Assembly: GCA_013414795.1 (NCBI GenBank)
Contig: CP058732.1
Coordinates: 1,525,950-1,589,949 of the forward strand
Reading direction: 5' to 3'
From: Candidatus Kapaibacterium sp.
GTDB taxonomy: Bacteria; Bacteroidota; Ignavibacteria; Kapaibacteriales; UBA2268
DNA: 64,000 nucleotides
A program made the position numbers and the translations under genes. Below the pieces are notes generated by a model, which was not told where the DNA came from, ran no database searches, and was given only the letters and a program-made list of their open reading frames with translations. This document shows, piece by piece, positions 19,835 to 28,043 of this stretch. Numbering within the stretch: the stretch's first letter is position 1; every line of letters begins with the position of its first letter.

Positions 19835-20672
19835 AAAATTTATCTTTGTAACAATTTCCAGCAAGGAAGAGTATTCCGACAATTTAGTTGCGGTCTTGAG
19901 TACTTTTCCAATACTTGGTATAGAAGAAAAAAACGATACTTTTGTTGCAACTTTTCGACTTTCTGATTGGGATACGATAGACCTTGATTTCTTTTTATCC
20001 TCACTTCGTTTGGTCGACCCAAATGTTAGCGTTGTTAGAATTGAGTCAATTGAGGATAAGAATTGGAATGAAGAATGGGAAAAGAATCTAACATCAGTAA
20101 TTGTTACCGACCGTGTTGCAATTGTTCCTTCAACAAAAGTTGGTACAACTGGGAAAGAAATCGAAATTATTATCGACCCAAAAATGTCGTTTGGCACTGG
20201 ACACCACGCAACCACCAGATTGATGATTAAGTTAGCGGAAAAGTATGTTAAACCGAACAGTTTCTGGATTGACGTTGGTACTGGTACTTGTGTTCTGGCG
20301 ATTCTCGCCAAAAAACTTGGAGCAAAAGAAGTCCTCGCTTTTGATAATAATAATTGGGCAATACAAAATTCCTTCGAAAATTTGAAAAGAAACCAAATCA
20401 AAGAAGGAATTGACTTGTTGGAAATGGATATAGATACGCTTCCCTCTTTACCAACAGCCGATGGTATCTTTGCGAATTTGAACTATGATGTAGTTGTAAG
20501 GAATTTAAAGAAATTCTGCTCTGCTGTTGATACGACCTCTGGGGTTGTTCTTGTCAGCGGAATTTTGGTTTATGATTACGATGACTTTGCCGAATTAGCA
20601 CAAAAGGCGGGATTTCGAATTCTTGAAGTTTTGAGAGAAGAGGAATGGTTTGCCGCTGTGTTACAATGTTGA
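19824..20672 (+). CDS. prmA: Ribosomal protein L11 methyltransferase
   Basis: SAM-dependent methyltransferase that modifies ribosomal protein L11. The diagnostic segment is DPKMSFGTGHHATTRLM, followed by the SAM loop DVGTGTCVLAILAKKLGA and the acidic AFDNNNWA. FANLNYDVV occupies the place of the catalytic-loop N-x-x-x motif, where relatives usually have ANI/ANL. The ATG at 19824 lies inside the last codons of the DUF255 gene (11-base overlap). A TTG at 19809 is the alternative start. ppx begins 7 bases after its stop. Confidence 0.93.
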   Translation: MPNEKFIFVTISSKEEYSDNLVAVLSTFPILGIEEKNDTFVATFRLSDWDTIDLDFFLSSLRLVDPNVSVVRIESIEDKNWNEEWEKNLTSVIVTDRVAIVPSTKVGTTGKEIEIIIDPKMSFGTGHHATTRLMIKLAEKYVKPNSFWIDVGTGTCVLAILAKKLGAKEVLAFDNNNWAIQNSFENLKRNQIKEGIDLLEMDIDTLPSLPTADGIFANLNYDVVVRNLKKFCSAVDTTSGVVLVSGILVYDYDDFAELAQKAGFRILEVLREEEWFAAVLQC

Positions 20673-20679
20673 CATTCAA

Positions 20680-21594
20680 ATGAGAGTTGCTGGAATTGAC
20701 ATTGGTACGAATACAATACTTATGCTTATTGCAGATTTAGATGAAAATGGCAAAGTTCTTCCAATTGCGGATTTTCATTCGATTGCTAGATTAGGAGAAG
20801 GTTTGAACCAATCTGGTATAATTTCCCAACAAGCAGTACAAAGAGCAATAAAGATTTTGATAGATTACAAAAAAGAAATCGAAAGATTTAATGTTGAAAA
20901 ATATTTTTGCGTTAGCACTTCTGCAATGCGAGAAGCAAAAAATTCGCAAGAAGTTATTCGTGAAATCAAAGTTCAAACTGGTTTCGACGTGTTGGTTATT
21001 GATGGCGATTTGGAGGCTTATCTTAGTTATATTGGCACAGTCGAAGACGCTAAGCACTCTGTTGTGCTCGATATTGGTGGTGGCAGTACAGAAGTTATCG
21101 TTGGGGAGCAAGATAAAATTATTTTCCGTAAGTCATTTAAAATAGGTGCGGTTGGCTTAACCGAAAAATATATCCCTCAACATCCACCAACAAAAGAAAT
21201 AATTGATAAAATAAAAAAAGAGTGCATAGATAATTTCGTATCAATCGACAAAAGTTTGATTTCGGGTAATGTTTATGGAGTCGCTGGAACTCCAACAACA
21301 ATTGCAGCGGTTGTGCTTGGGCTTAAAGAGTATGATAGGTCGAAGGTGGATAATTTTAAACTTTCGTTAGACGAAATTCGAAAGACCAAAGAATTGTTTT
21401 TATCTCTTTCAATTGATGAAATTGTTCAAAAGTTGTACGTTCCACCAATGCGGGCTGATGTTATCACCGCAGGGACAATAATTTTAGAGGCATTTTGCGA
21501 CCATTTTGCCTTGCCAGAAGTGATTGTGAGCGACAAAGGTTTAAGATTTGGGATAATTAAATACTTCACAGGTAAGTTAGTAAAGAATTGTTAA
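20680..21594 (+). CDS. ppx: Exopolyphosphatase (Ppx/GppA family)
   Basis: A hydrolase of polyphosphate ends or of pppGpp, from the actin/HSP70-like ASKHA superfamily. It has IDIGTNTILMLIAD (phosphate 1 motif), STSAMREAKNS, and DIGGGSTEVIVG (phosphate 2 motif). The 304-residue length means only the short catalytic two-domain core is present, without the C-terminal HD-type extension of E. coli Ppx/GppA. I start at the ATG at 20680, right before VAGIDIGTNT; a TTG 30 bases upstream is less likely. It ends the plus-strand train that begins with ppk1, so polyphosphate synthesis and breakdown genes lie 7 kb apart on the same strand. Confidence 0.92.
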   Translation: MRVAGIDIGTNTILMLIADLDENGKVLPIADFHSIARLGEGLNQSGIISQQAVQRAIKILIDYKKEIERFNVEKYFCVSTSAMREAKNSQEVIREIKVQTGFDVLVIDGDLEAYLSYIGTVEDAKHSVVLDIGGGSTEVIVGEQDKIIFRKSFKIGAVGLTEKYIPQHPPTKEIIDKIKKECIDNFVSIDKSLISGNVYGVAGTPTTIAAVVLGLKEYDRSKVDNFKLSLDEIRKTKELFLSLSIDEIVQKLYVPPMRADVITAGTIILEAFCDHFALPEVIVSDKGLRFGIIKYFTGKLVKNC

Positions 21595-21618
21595 TTCGTT
21601 AATTAGTTTTAAAAAAAG

Positions 21619-21646
21619 AAAAAGGGTACTTTTAGCACCCTTTTTT
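21619..21646. terminator. Bidirectional intrinsic terminator between ppx and pta
   Basis: An inverted repeat AAGGGT/ACCCTT with a nine-base loop, flanked by A-runs on the left and a six-T run on the right. It therefore reads as a terminator in both directions. It sits in the 68-base gap between the convergent ppx and pta genes, exactly where one is needed. Confidence 0.85.
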
Positions 21647-21662
21647 GATTTACAAATATAAA

Positions 21663-22652
21663 CTAAAATGCTCCTTTCGCCATTAATGAGCAAATGCAAG
21701 AAACATTTATCATATCGTCTACGCTACAACCCCGAGAAAGGTCGCAATAAGGTTTGCTTAACCCTTGAACGATAGGTCCAACCGCTTGCGCACCAGCAAG
21801 CCGTTCAACAAGTTTGTAACCGATGTTTCCAGCGTCGAGGTCTGGGAAAATGAGCACATTTGCTTTACCAGCAACTGGGGAGCCTTTGCATTTTCGCTCA
21901 CCAACAGATGGAACTAAGGCGGCGTCGGCTTGCATTTCACCGTCAATCATCAAATTTGGGGCTTTTTCTTTTGCAATTTGTGTGGCTTGGATTACTTTGT
22001 CAACGTGTGGGTGGGATGCACTTCCTTTGGTTGAAAACGATAACATCGCAACGTGAGGAGTTAAGCCAGTTACAGCCTGGAAATTTTTTGCAGAAGTAAT
22101 TGCAATGTCGGCGAGTTGTTCTGGCGTTGGGTCTGGGTTGACAGCACAATCTGCAAAGCAAAGCAATTTGTCGGACAATACCATAATGAAGTAACTACTT
22201 ACGATGGAGATGCCAGGAGCAACTCCAACGGTGTAAATAGCGGAGCGGATAATGTCGCCAGTGGACGAAACGTTACCTCCGACAACAACTTGGACATCGT
22301 CATTGTCGAGCATCATTCCAGCAAAGTAGATTGGCTTTTTAATTAAATCTCTGGCTTGCTCTTCGGTCATTCCTTTGGCTTTTCGCTTTTCAAACAGTTT
22401 CTTGGAAAATTCTTCGAATTTTGGAGAGGCTTGGGGTTCGACTATTTCAATTCCATCGAGGTTAATACCCTCGGATTTTGCAATGCTTGCAATATTCTCC
22501 GGGTTACCAACCAGAACTGGTTTACCCAATCCATTTTCTAAGATAAAAAGAGTAGTTTTTAGCGTTCGGGAATCCTCTGCATCTGGATAGGCAATACGAT
22601 AATTTAAGCCTTTTGCCTTTTGACGAATCTCTTCGATAAAGTTACCACTCAT
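21663..22652 (-). CDS. pta: Phosphate acetyltransferase
   Basis: Interconverts acetyl-CoA and acetyl phosphate. It is 329 residues long, the short form without the N-terminal DRTGG/P-loop domain. Typical motifs are PVLVGNPENI, FSTKGSASHPHVDKV, GEMQADAALVPSVGERK and the C-terminal NVLIFPDLDAGNIGYKLVER followed by GPIVQGLSKPYCDLSRG. It lies 25 bases downstream of ackA and must share its transcript. An AAGGG ribosome site precedes its start. The bidirectional terminator at 21619-21646 closes the operon. Confidence 0.96.
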   Translation of the reverse strand: MSGNFIEEIRQKAKGLNYRIAYPDAEDSRTLKTTLFILENGLGKPVLVGNPENIASIAKSEGINLDGIEIVEPQASPKFEEFSKKLFEKRKAKGMTEEQARDLIKKPIYFAGMMLDNDDVQVVVGGNVSSTGDIIRSAIYTVGVAPGISIVSSYFIMVLSDKLLCFADCAVNPDPTPEQLADIAITSAKNFQAVTGLTPHVAMLSFSTKGSASHPHVDKVIQATQIAKEKAPNLMIDGEMQADAALVPSVGERKCKGSPVAGKANVLIFPDLDAGNIGYKLVERLAGAQAVGPIVQGLSKPYCDLSRGCSVDDMINVSCICSLMAKGAF

Positions 22653-22677
22653 ACTTTTTCCCTTTCTTAAATTTTAA

Positions 22678-23922
22678 TTACCAAATTCTTGGAACATTGA
22701 GAACAACTCTTAAAGTATCGCGGGCAATGAGAAGTTCTTCATTGGTTGCAATAACGTAAACTTCAATTTTACTGTCGGGAGCGGATATTTTCATTTCCTT
22801 AACACCAACGGCTTTTTCGTTTAATTCATCGTCGAGTTTTATTCCAAAGAAATCGAGATTTGAAAGACAACGACGGCGAACTTCTGGTGAATTTTCCCCA
22901 ATGCCACCAGTGAAACAAATAGCATCGGTGCCATTCAATTCAGCCAAATAGGCACCAATATATTTTTTGACGCGATTGCAAAAGATATTTATCGCAAGGC
23001 TTGCTCTTCGGTCTTGATGTTCTCGTTCCTCCTCCAATAAGTCTCGCATATCATTAGTCAAACCAGAAATACCAAGCAAGCCCGAGCGTTTGTTCAAAAT
23101 GTTGAATACTTCATCAACAGATGAGCCTTCGTTGTGTATCAGAAATTCAACAATTGCCGGGTCGATGTCTCCGGAACGAGTTCCCATAACCAAACCTTCA
23201 AGGGGTGTCATACCCATCGATGTATCCAAAGAAAATCCATTTTTAATTGCACAAGCAGAACAGCCATTTCCCAGATGGAGGGTGATGATATTGACTTGTT
23301 CTCTTTCTATACCTTTGATTTTTCGGTAACGGTATGCAATGTAGCGGTGTGAGGTGCCGTGGAAACCATATTTACGAATTTTAAATCTACGATAAAGTTG
23401 ATAAGGAATGGCATATAAATAATTTTCCTCGGGCATTGTGGAGTGAAATGCTGTATCGAAAACGGCAACTTGTGGAATTCCGGGGAAAACCTCTCTTGCT
23501 GCGTAAACACCTTTCAAATTTGGTGGATTGTGCAATGGGGCAAGAGGAATGCAATCCTCGATTTGGTCAATAACATTTTCATCAATTAGAACAGATTTTT
23601 TCAATTTTTCAGCCCCGTGCACAATTCTGTGTCCGATTGCGTGAATGTCTGTTAAGTCCGTAATCCCTTCTATTTTAGTTTCTGGATTGGTAATCCATTT
23701 CAAAACGTATTGAAGAGCAGATTTGTGGTCGCGGATTGGTTCTGCTGTTCTTAGCGGAGGGTGTCCCGTGGCTTGCAATGTGATAATTGCTTGGCTACCG
23801 ATTCTTTCGATGTAGCCTTTTGCAAGCATTTTGTCTTGGTCGTTTTTAATTGCTTCCAAATCTGTTTGAATGATTTGGAATTTTAGTGATGAACTTCCAC
23901 AATTCAATACTAATATGTTCAT
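22678..23922 (-). CDS. ackA: Acetate kinase
   Basis: Makes ATP and acetate from acetyl phosphate, or the reverse. It is a 414-residue ASKHA-fold kinase with NILVLNCGSSSLKFQI (phosphate-binding start, signature 1), FDTAFHSTMPEENYLYAIP, YGFHGTSHRYIAYR (signature 2) and GGIGENSPEVRRR. It is the first gene of ackA-pta. A good ribosome site (GAGGAG) precedes the ATG, and a TAATTTTG promoter element lies 38 bases upstream. With ppdK in the same window this suggests acetate overflow or acetate use combined with pyruvate-PEP interconversion. Confidence 0.97.
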   Translation of the reverse strand: MNILVLNCGSSSLKFQIIQTDLEAIKNDQDKMLAKGYIERIGSQAIITLQATGHPPLRTAEPIRDHKSALQYVLKWITNPETKIEGITDLTDIHAIGHRIVHGAEKLKKSVLIDENVIDQIEDCIPLAPLHNPPNLKGVYAAREVFPGIPQVAVFDTAFHSTMPEENYLYAIPYQLYRRFKIRKYGFHGTSHRYIAYRYRKIKGIEREQVNIITLHLGNGCSACAIKNGFSLDTSMGMTPLEGLVMGTRSGDIDPAIVEFLIHNEGSSVDEVFNILNKRSGLLGISGLTNDMRDLLEEEREHQDRRASLAINIFCNRVKKYIGAYLAELNGTDAICFTGGIGENSPEVRRRCLSNLDFFGIKLDDELNEKAVGVKEMKISAPDSKIEVYVIATNEELLIARDTLRVVLNVPRIW

Positions 23923-23959
23923 TTTCTCCTCTATTTTTTAAAATATATTTTCAAAAAAG

Positions 23960-23967
23960 CAAAATTA
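23960..23967 (-). promoter_or_regulatory. Putative -7 promoter element of ackA-pta
   Basis: Read leftward the sequence is TAATTTTG, matching TAnnTTTG, in the 83-base gap between the amidase gene and ackA. No convincing -33 TTTG is present at the ideal distance. Confidence 0.4.
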
Positions 23968-24005
23968 AACTTATTGAGAATGCTTTTGTGTATTATTTTA
24001 TAAAT

Positions 24006-25250
24006 TTACTTACTTTTTGTTGCTTTTCCGTCTCTCATTAAGCGCGAAAACTTGATTAACCCTAAACAAAGCCATTTAGAAATTGCTTCCCTATTGTTTT
24101 TTTCCACAAAACGATATTGATTGCTTTTATTTCGAATATTCCCAAGTTCAATATATACTGTTGTAGGTAGGGAATTTCGCAACATAAAAAGATTTCGAGT
24201 TTCAATGGTGCCAAAGTATCCCCTTCCAGGTTGATATTTTTCATATTGTTCGGCGAAAGTTTGTTGAAGAGTTTCTGCAAGGATTTTGCTTTCCAAGTTA
24301 TTCTCTTGGTAGTAATAAAATACATCAACTTTTTCTTCCTCTGAACGGGAGTCCAAATGTATGTTAATTGAGATATGTTTTTTCGATTTGTTTTTACTTT
24401 CTTTTTTGTATAAGTCATTTAAAATATTAGCACACAATTCAAGCCTTTCCTTTTGATTTGTTGGAATTTGAACGCCACCATAAAAAACTTCTCTATTGCT
24501 TGTTTCCAATATTCTGTCGTCACGAATTCCATCAACCGTGTCGATTGTTATCATATACACTTTACCACCATTCTCTTCAAGGTGTTTAGCCAATCTCAAA
24601 GTAATATCATAGGCATATTCATCCTCGTGCAGTTCTTTACCTTCGAAATATCCGATGGCTCCAGGGTCGGGACCGCCGTGCCCGCTTACCAAGTAGAACA
24701 CAAAGTCCTTTAAATGGTTTGTTCTTTTTTTTACATTTTTTATTTTTCCGTAATATGGTTTGAATGATTTTGGGTTTAAATTACTTTTATGTTTCTTGCT
24801 TTCTGATTGAACCTGGTTTTCTTTTCTACTAACTTCGATTTCATCTTCTAAAAAATGCAACGGAATCCATATTTCACTCTGTTCTGTTTTAATACCCTTT
24901 TGTGAAAGTGATTTGTTGTAATTAATGATAAGAGTTTGTATTCTATTGGCGGAATCTTCGGAAACAAATTGCTTTAATGTTTTTGTTAAATTTTTTCTTT
25001 CAACAACAATTATTGGAAGTTTATATTTTAAGCCAGACATCAATTTAAGTTCTTTGTTGGTTTTTCTTTTGTTTAGATTAATAAAAGCCACGAACATTCG
25101 CTGTGTTTTTGGCAAATTATACTTTTTGAAAATCAATTCAACTTTGTCTCCTTTCTTTGCGATAAATTCAATATACTTTGGTTGCTCGTTTGCGAAGCAA
25201 TTAAAGAATATGCCAGAAATAATGAAAATTAAAAGAACTTTATATTTCAT
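24006..25250 (-). CDS. N-acetylmuramoyl-L-alanine amidase (Amidase_3) with LysM-like N-terminal domain
   Basis: Cleaves the amide bond between MurNAc and L-Ala in peptidoglycan. A signal peptide covers about the first 20 residues (LLIFIISGIFFNCFANEQ). Residues about 25-85 (KKGDKVELIFKKYNLP ... GLKYKLPI) look like a divergent LysM cell-wall-binding domain. The zinc amidase domain occupies about 185-410: FYLVSGHGGPDPGA (first His), the Glu of KELHEDEYAYDI, the His of SINIHLDS, and the catalytic Glu of VYIELGN. It overlaps the end of mutS by 4 bases, so it is cotranscribed with a DNA-repair gene of unrelated function. Periplasmic location is inferred. Confidence 0.88.
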   Translation of the reverse strand: MKYKVLLIFIISGIFFNCFANEQPKYIEFIAKKGDKVELIFKKYNLPKTQRMFVAFINLNKRKTNKELKLMSGLKYKLPIIVVERKNLTKTLKQFVSEDSANRIQTLIINYNKSLSQKGIKTEQSEIWIPLHFLEDEIEVSRKENQVQSESKKHKSNLNPKSFKPYYGKIKNVKKRTNHLKDFVFYLVSGHGGPDPGAIGYFEGKELHEDEYAYDITLRLAKHLEENGGKVYMITIDTVDGIRDDRILETSNREVFYGGVQIPTNQKERLELCANILNDLYKKESKNKSKKHISINIHLDSRSEEEKVDVFYYYQENNLESKILAETLQQTFAEQYEKYQPGRGYFGTIETRNLFMLRNSLPTTVYIELGNIRNKSNQYRFVEKNNREAISKWLCLGLIKFSRLMRDGKATKSK

Positions 25251-27892
25251 CCCTTCTCTCTCAATTCTTTTTGAAGATTTTCCAAAAACGCGAGTGCTTG
25301 AACTGGCGTAAGATTATTCAAATCGAGACTTAAAATTTTTTCTTTCAATTCATCGTCGCTGAAATCGAAAATTGCAAGTTGGCGAGCGGTGTGTTTCCTT
25401 TCAATTGTATTAATCATTTTTGGGTTAGGTTTTGTAAATGCAAAAATATCTCGCTGTGTTGTTGCTGAATTTTCTAATATCCGCAAAATCTCATTTGCTC
25501 GATTTATAACTTCTTCGGGTATTCCAGCCATCTGTGCGACGTAAATCCCAAAGGAATGGTCGCTATGTCCTTTTTTTAATTTGTGTGTGAAAATCACCTT
25601 ATTTTCTTTTTCAATGACTTCTACACAATAATTTTCTATGTTTTCATATTTATTTTCAAGTTCGTTCAATTCGTGGTAATGTGTTGCGAAAAGAGTTTTT
25701 GCCCCGATGTTGTTATGAATGTATTCTGCAATTGCCCAGGCGATTGATATTCCATCAAAAGTTGCAGTTCCACGCCCCACTTCGTCGAGAAGAATCAAAC
25801 TGCGACTTGTCGCATTATTCAAAATGTTCGCACTTTCCTGCATTTCAACTAGGAATGTACTTTCGCCTTGGGAAATATTGTCCTGCGCCCCAACACGAGT
25901 GAAAATTCGGTCGACAATTCCAATTTTTGCATAATCAGCGGGAACAAAAGAACCAATTTGAGCAAGGAGCACAATCAAACCGACTTGACGAAGATAGCAA
26001 GACTTACCGCTCATATTCGGACCAGTAATAATATGAACAAAAGAATTTTTGTTCATAAAAGTTGAATTCGGAGTGAACTTTTCACCAATCGGAAGATTTT
26101 TTTCAACGACTGGATGCCTTCCATTTTTTATTTCCAATTCAAAGTCGTCGGTTATGATTGGCTTGCAATAATTATTTTCTTGGGCAACGGTTGCAAAATT
26201 GACCAAACAGTCAATTTCTGCAATAGTTTGGGCTGTGGACTGAAGTTGATTTGTGTAATTAGATATTATTGAAAGAATATCATTGAATAAGTTTATTTCA
26301 ATTTGTTGAATTTCAAATTCAATGTTTAATAGTTTTTCCTCGATTTCCTTCAACTTTGGGGTGGTATATCTTTCTGCATTTGTCAAAGTTTGTTTGCGTT
26401 CGAAATAGTTGGGGACTTTGTTAGAGTGTACTTTTGTTACTTCGATGTAATAGCCAAATACGTTGTTGAATCCAATTTTTAGACTGGGTATGTTTGTCTT
26501 TATTTTTTCTTCTTCTTGATATTCTTTAAGATAATTTTTACTGTTTGTTGCAAAATCTTTCAGTTTGTCGAATTCAGTATTGTAACCCTTCTTAATTACA
26601 TCCCCAGACCCAACCGTAACACTTGCATCCTCTCTTATCGATTTTTGAATTAAATCTCTAATTTCATCAAAAGTGTATAGTTTGTTTATTAAACTACCTA
26701 ATATGGGGTTCGAATTTGTGCCAAGTTCTGTGATAATTAAGGGAATTGCATCAAGAGACTTTTTCAAAGCGAGTACGTCCCGAGGAGTTGCTTTAAAACT
26801 ACAAATTTTTGATGTTAATCTTTCAATATCGGCAACTTCATTCAAATGGTTCCTTATTTTAGAGCGTAGTTCACTATTTTCGTAAAACATTTGAACTAAA
26901 TCCAAGCGTCTAACAATTTGTTCTTTGTCGAGCAATGGATTACCGACCCAACGTTTCAAAAGACGAGCCCCCATTGGGGTTAAGGTTTTGTCTAAAACAG
27001 AGTAAAGACCACCTTCGTATAAGTTGTCTAATGATGTGTATATTTCGAGATTACGTTTCGTCGCCAAATCCAAGGTCATAAAGTTTGAAAGGTTTAGCAA
27101 GCGGACTTGTTTGATTTGAGCCAAAAATGCTGGTTGCGTTTGTTTGATGTGATAAAGCAAAGCACCAGCAGCAACGACCGCAGTTTCAGATTTATCTATG
27201 CCAAATCCTTTCAAATTAGTAGTGCCAAAATGACCTAAAAGTCCTTCTTTTGCAAATTGGTAATCGAAAATCCAGGGTTCGAGTTTATTTACAAAGACTT
27301 GGCTGTTAAAATTTTGAAGGACATTCTCAAAAAGTTGTTTTTGAGATTTAGAAATAATAATTTCTCTGATATTATAATTGCCCAAAAAATCTATGAGTTT
27401 GCTCGAAAAAATTTCTGTAACGAAGAATTCTCCAGTGGAAACATCTGCAAATGCTATTCCAAGTACTTTGTCTTTCTGGCTGTTGTTTGTTTGAAGATAT
27501 AAAGCAGAAATGAAATTATTTGCTCTATCGGGCAAAAGTCTTTCATTTAATGCGATTCCTGGGGTTACAACTTCAATAACTTCACGTCGAACAATGCCTT
27601 TTGCTTTTTTGGGGTCTTCGACTTGTTCGCAAACTGCAACTTTATAACCTGCTTTGACAATTTTAGGCAAGTAATTGTCTAGTTGGTGAAATGGAAAGCC
27701 AGCAAGAGGGACATCTCCTGCGGCTCCATTGTTTCTTTTTGTCAAAATGATATTGCATACTTTGGATGTAATCTCAGCATCTTCGAAAAAAGTTTCGTAG
27801 AAGTCACCAATTCTATAAAGTAGTATATAATCTGGATATTTACTTTTTATTTGAAGATATTGCTTTATCAATGGAGTGTTTAAATCTTTCAT
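25247..27892 (-). CDS. mutS: DNA mismatch repair protein MutS
   Basis: Recognises mismatches and starts repair. The mismatch-binding Phe-x-Glu lies in YRIGDFYETFFEDAE near residue 30. The ATPase domain has GPNMSGKSCYLRQVGLIVLL (Walker A), STFLVEMQES, LILLDEVGRGTATFDG (Walker B) and FATHYHEL. The 881 residues match bacterial MutS1. No mutL is present in the window. The upstream gap to ppdK (27893-28043) is AT-rich; any mutS promoter there is not recognisable. Confidence 0.97.
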   Translation of the reverse strand: MKDLNTPLIKQYLQIKSKYPDYILLYRIGDFYETFFEDAEITSKVCNIILTKRNNGAAGDVPLAGFPFHQLDNYLPKIVKAGYKVAVCEQVEDPKKAKGIVRREVIEVVTPGIALNERLLPDRANNFISALYLQTNNSQKDKVLGIAFADVSTGEFFVTEIFSSKLIDFLGNYNIREIIISKSQKQLFENVLQNFNSQVFVNKLEPWIFDYQFAKEGLLGHFGTTNLKGFGIDKSETAVVAAGALLYHIKQTQPAFLAQIKQVRLLNLSNFMTLDLATKRNLEIYTSLDNLYEGGLYSVLDKTLTPMGARLLKRWVGNPLLDKEQIVRRLDLVQMFYENSELRSKIRNHLNEVADIERLTSKICSFKATPRDVLALKKSLDAIPLIITELGTNSNPILGSLINKLYTFDEIRDLIQKSIREDASVTVGSGDVIKKGYNTEFDKLKDFATNSKNYLKEYQEEEKIKTNIPSLKIGFNNVFGYYIEVTKVHSNKVPNYFERKQTLTNAERYTTPKLKEIEEKLLNIEFEIQQIEINLFNDILSIISNYTNQLQSTAQTIAEIDCLVNFATVAQENNYCKPIITDDFELEIKNGRHPVVEKNLPIGEKFTPNSTFMNKNSFVHIITGPNMSGKSCYLRQVGLIVLLAQIGSFVPADYAKIGIVDRIFTRVGAQDNISQGESTFLVEMQESANILNNATSRSLILLDEVGRGTATFDGISIAWAIAEYIHNNIGAKTLFATHYHELNELENKYENIENYCVEVIEKENKVIFTHKLKKGHSDHSFGIYVAQMAGIPEEVINRANEILRILENSATTQRDIFAFTKPNPKMINTIERKHTARQLAIFDFSDDELKEKILSLDLNNLTPVQALAFLENLQKELREKG

Positions 27893-28003
27893 ATCTATGT
27901 TTCCAAATAAGATACAAAATTAATAAGTAATTATCATTCGAATGGTAAAAACAATATAAAAACAAGTAGGAAATAAGTTAAGAGTTTATATACAAAATAT
28001 TTG

Positions 28004-28011
28004 TAATTTTG
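28004..28011 (+). promoter_or_regulatory. Putative -7 promoter element of ppdK
   Basis: TAATTTTG fits TAnnTTTG and lies 33 bases before the ppdK start in the divergent mutS/ppdK gap. The -33 box is not clear. Confidence 0.4.
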
Positions 28012-28043
28012 ATTTTTTATTTTCCACAATTTATGGGTTTTTT

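Noticed and set aside
19748-20401. 217-codon minus-strand frame opposite prmA
   Set aside because: It is antisense to the well-supported DUF255 end and prmA; no ribosome site or homology.
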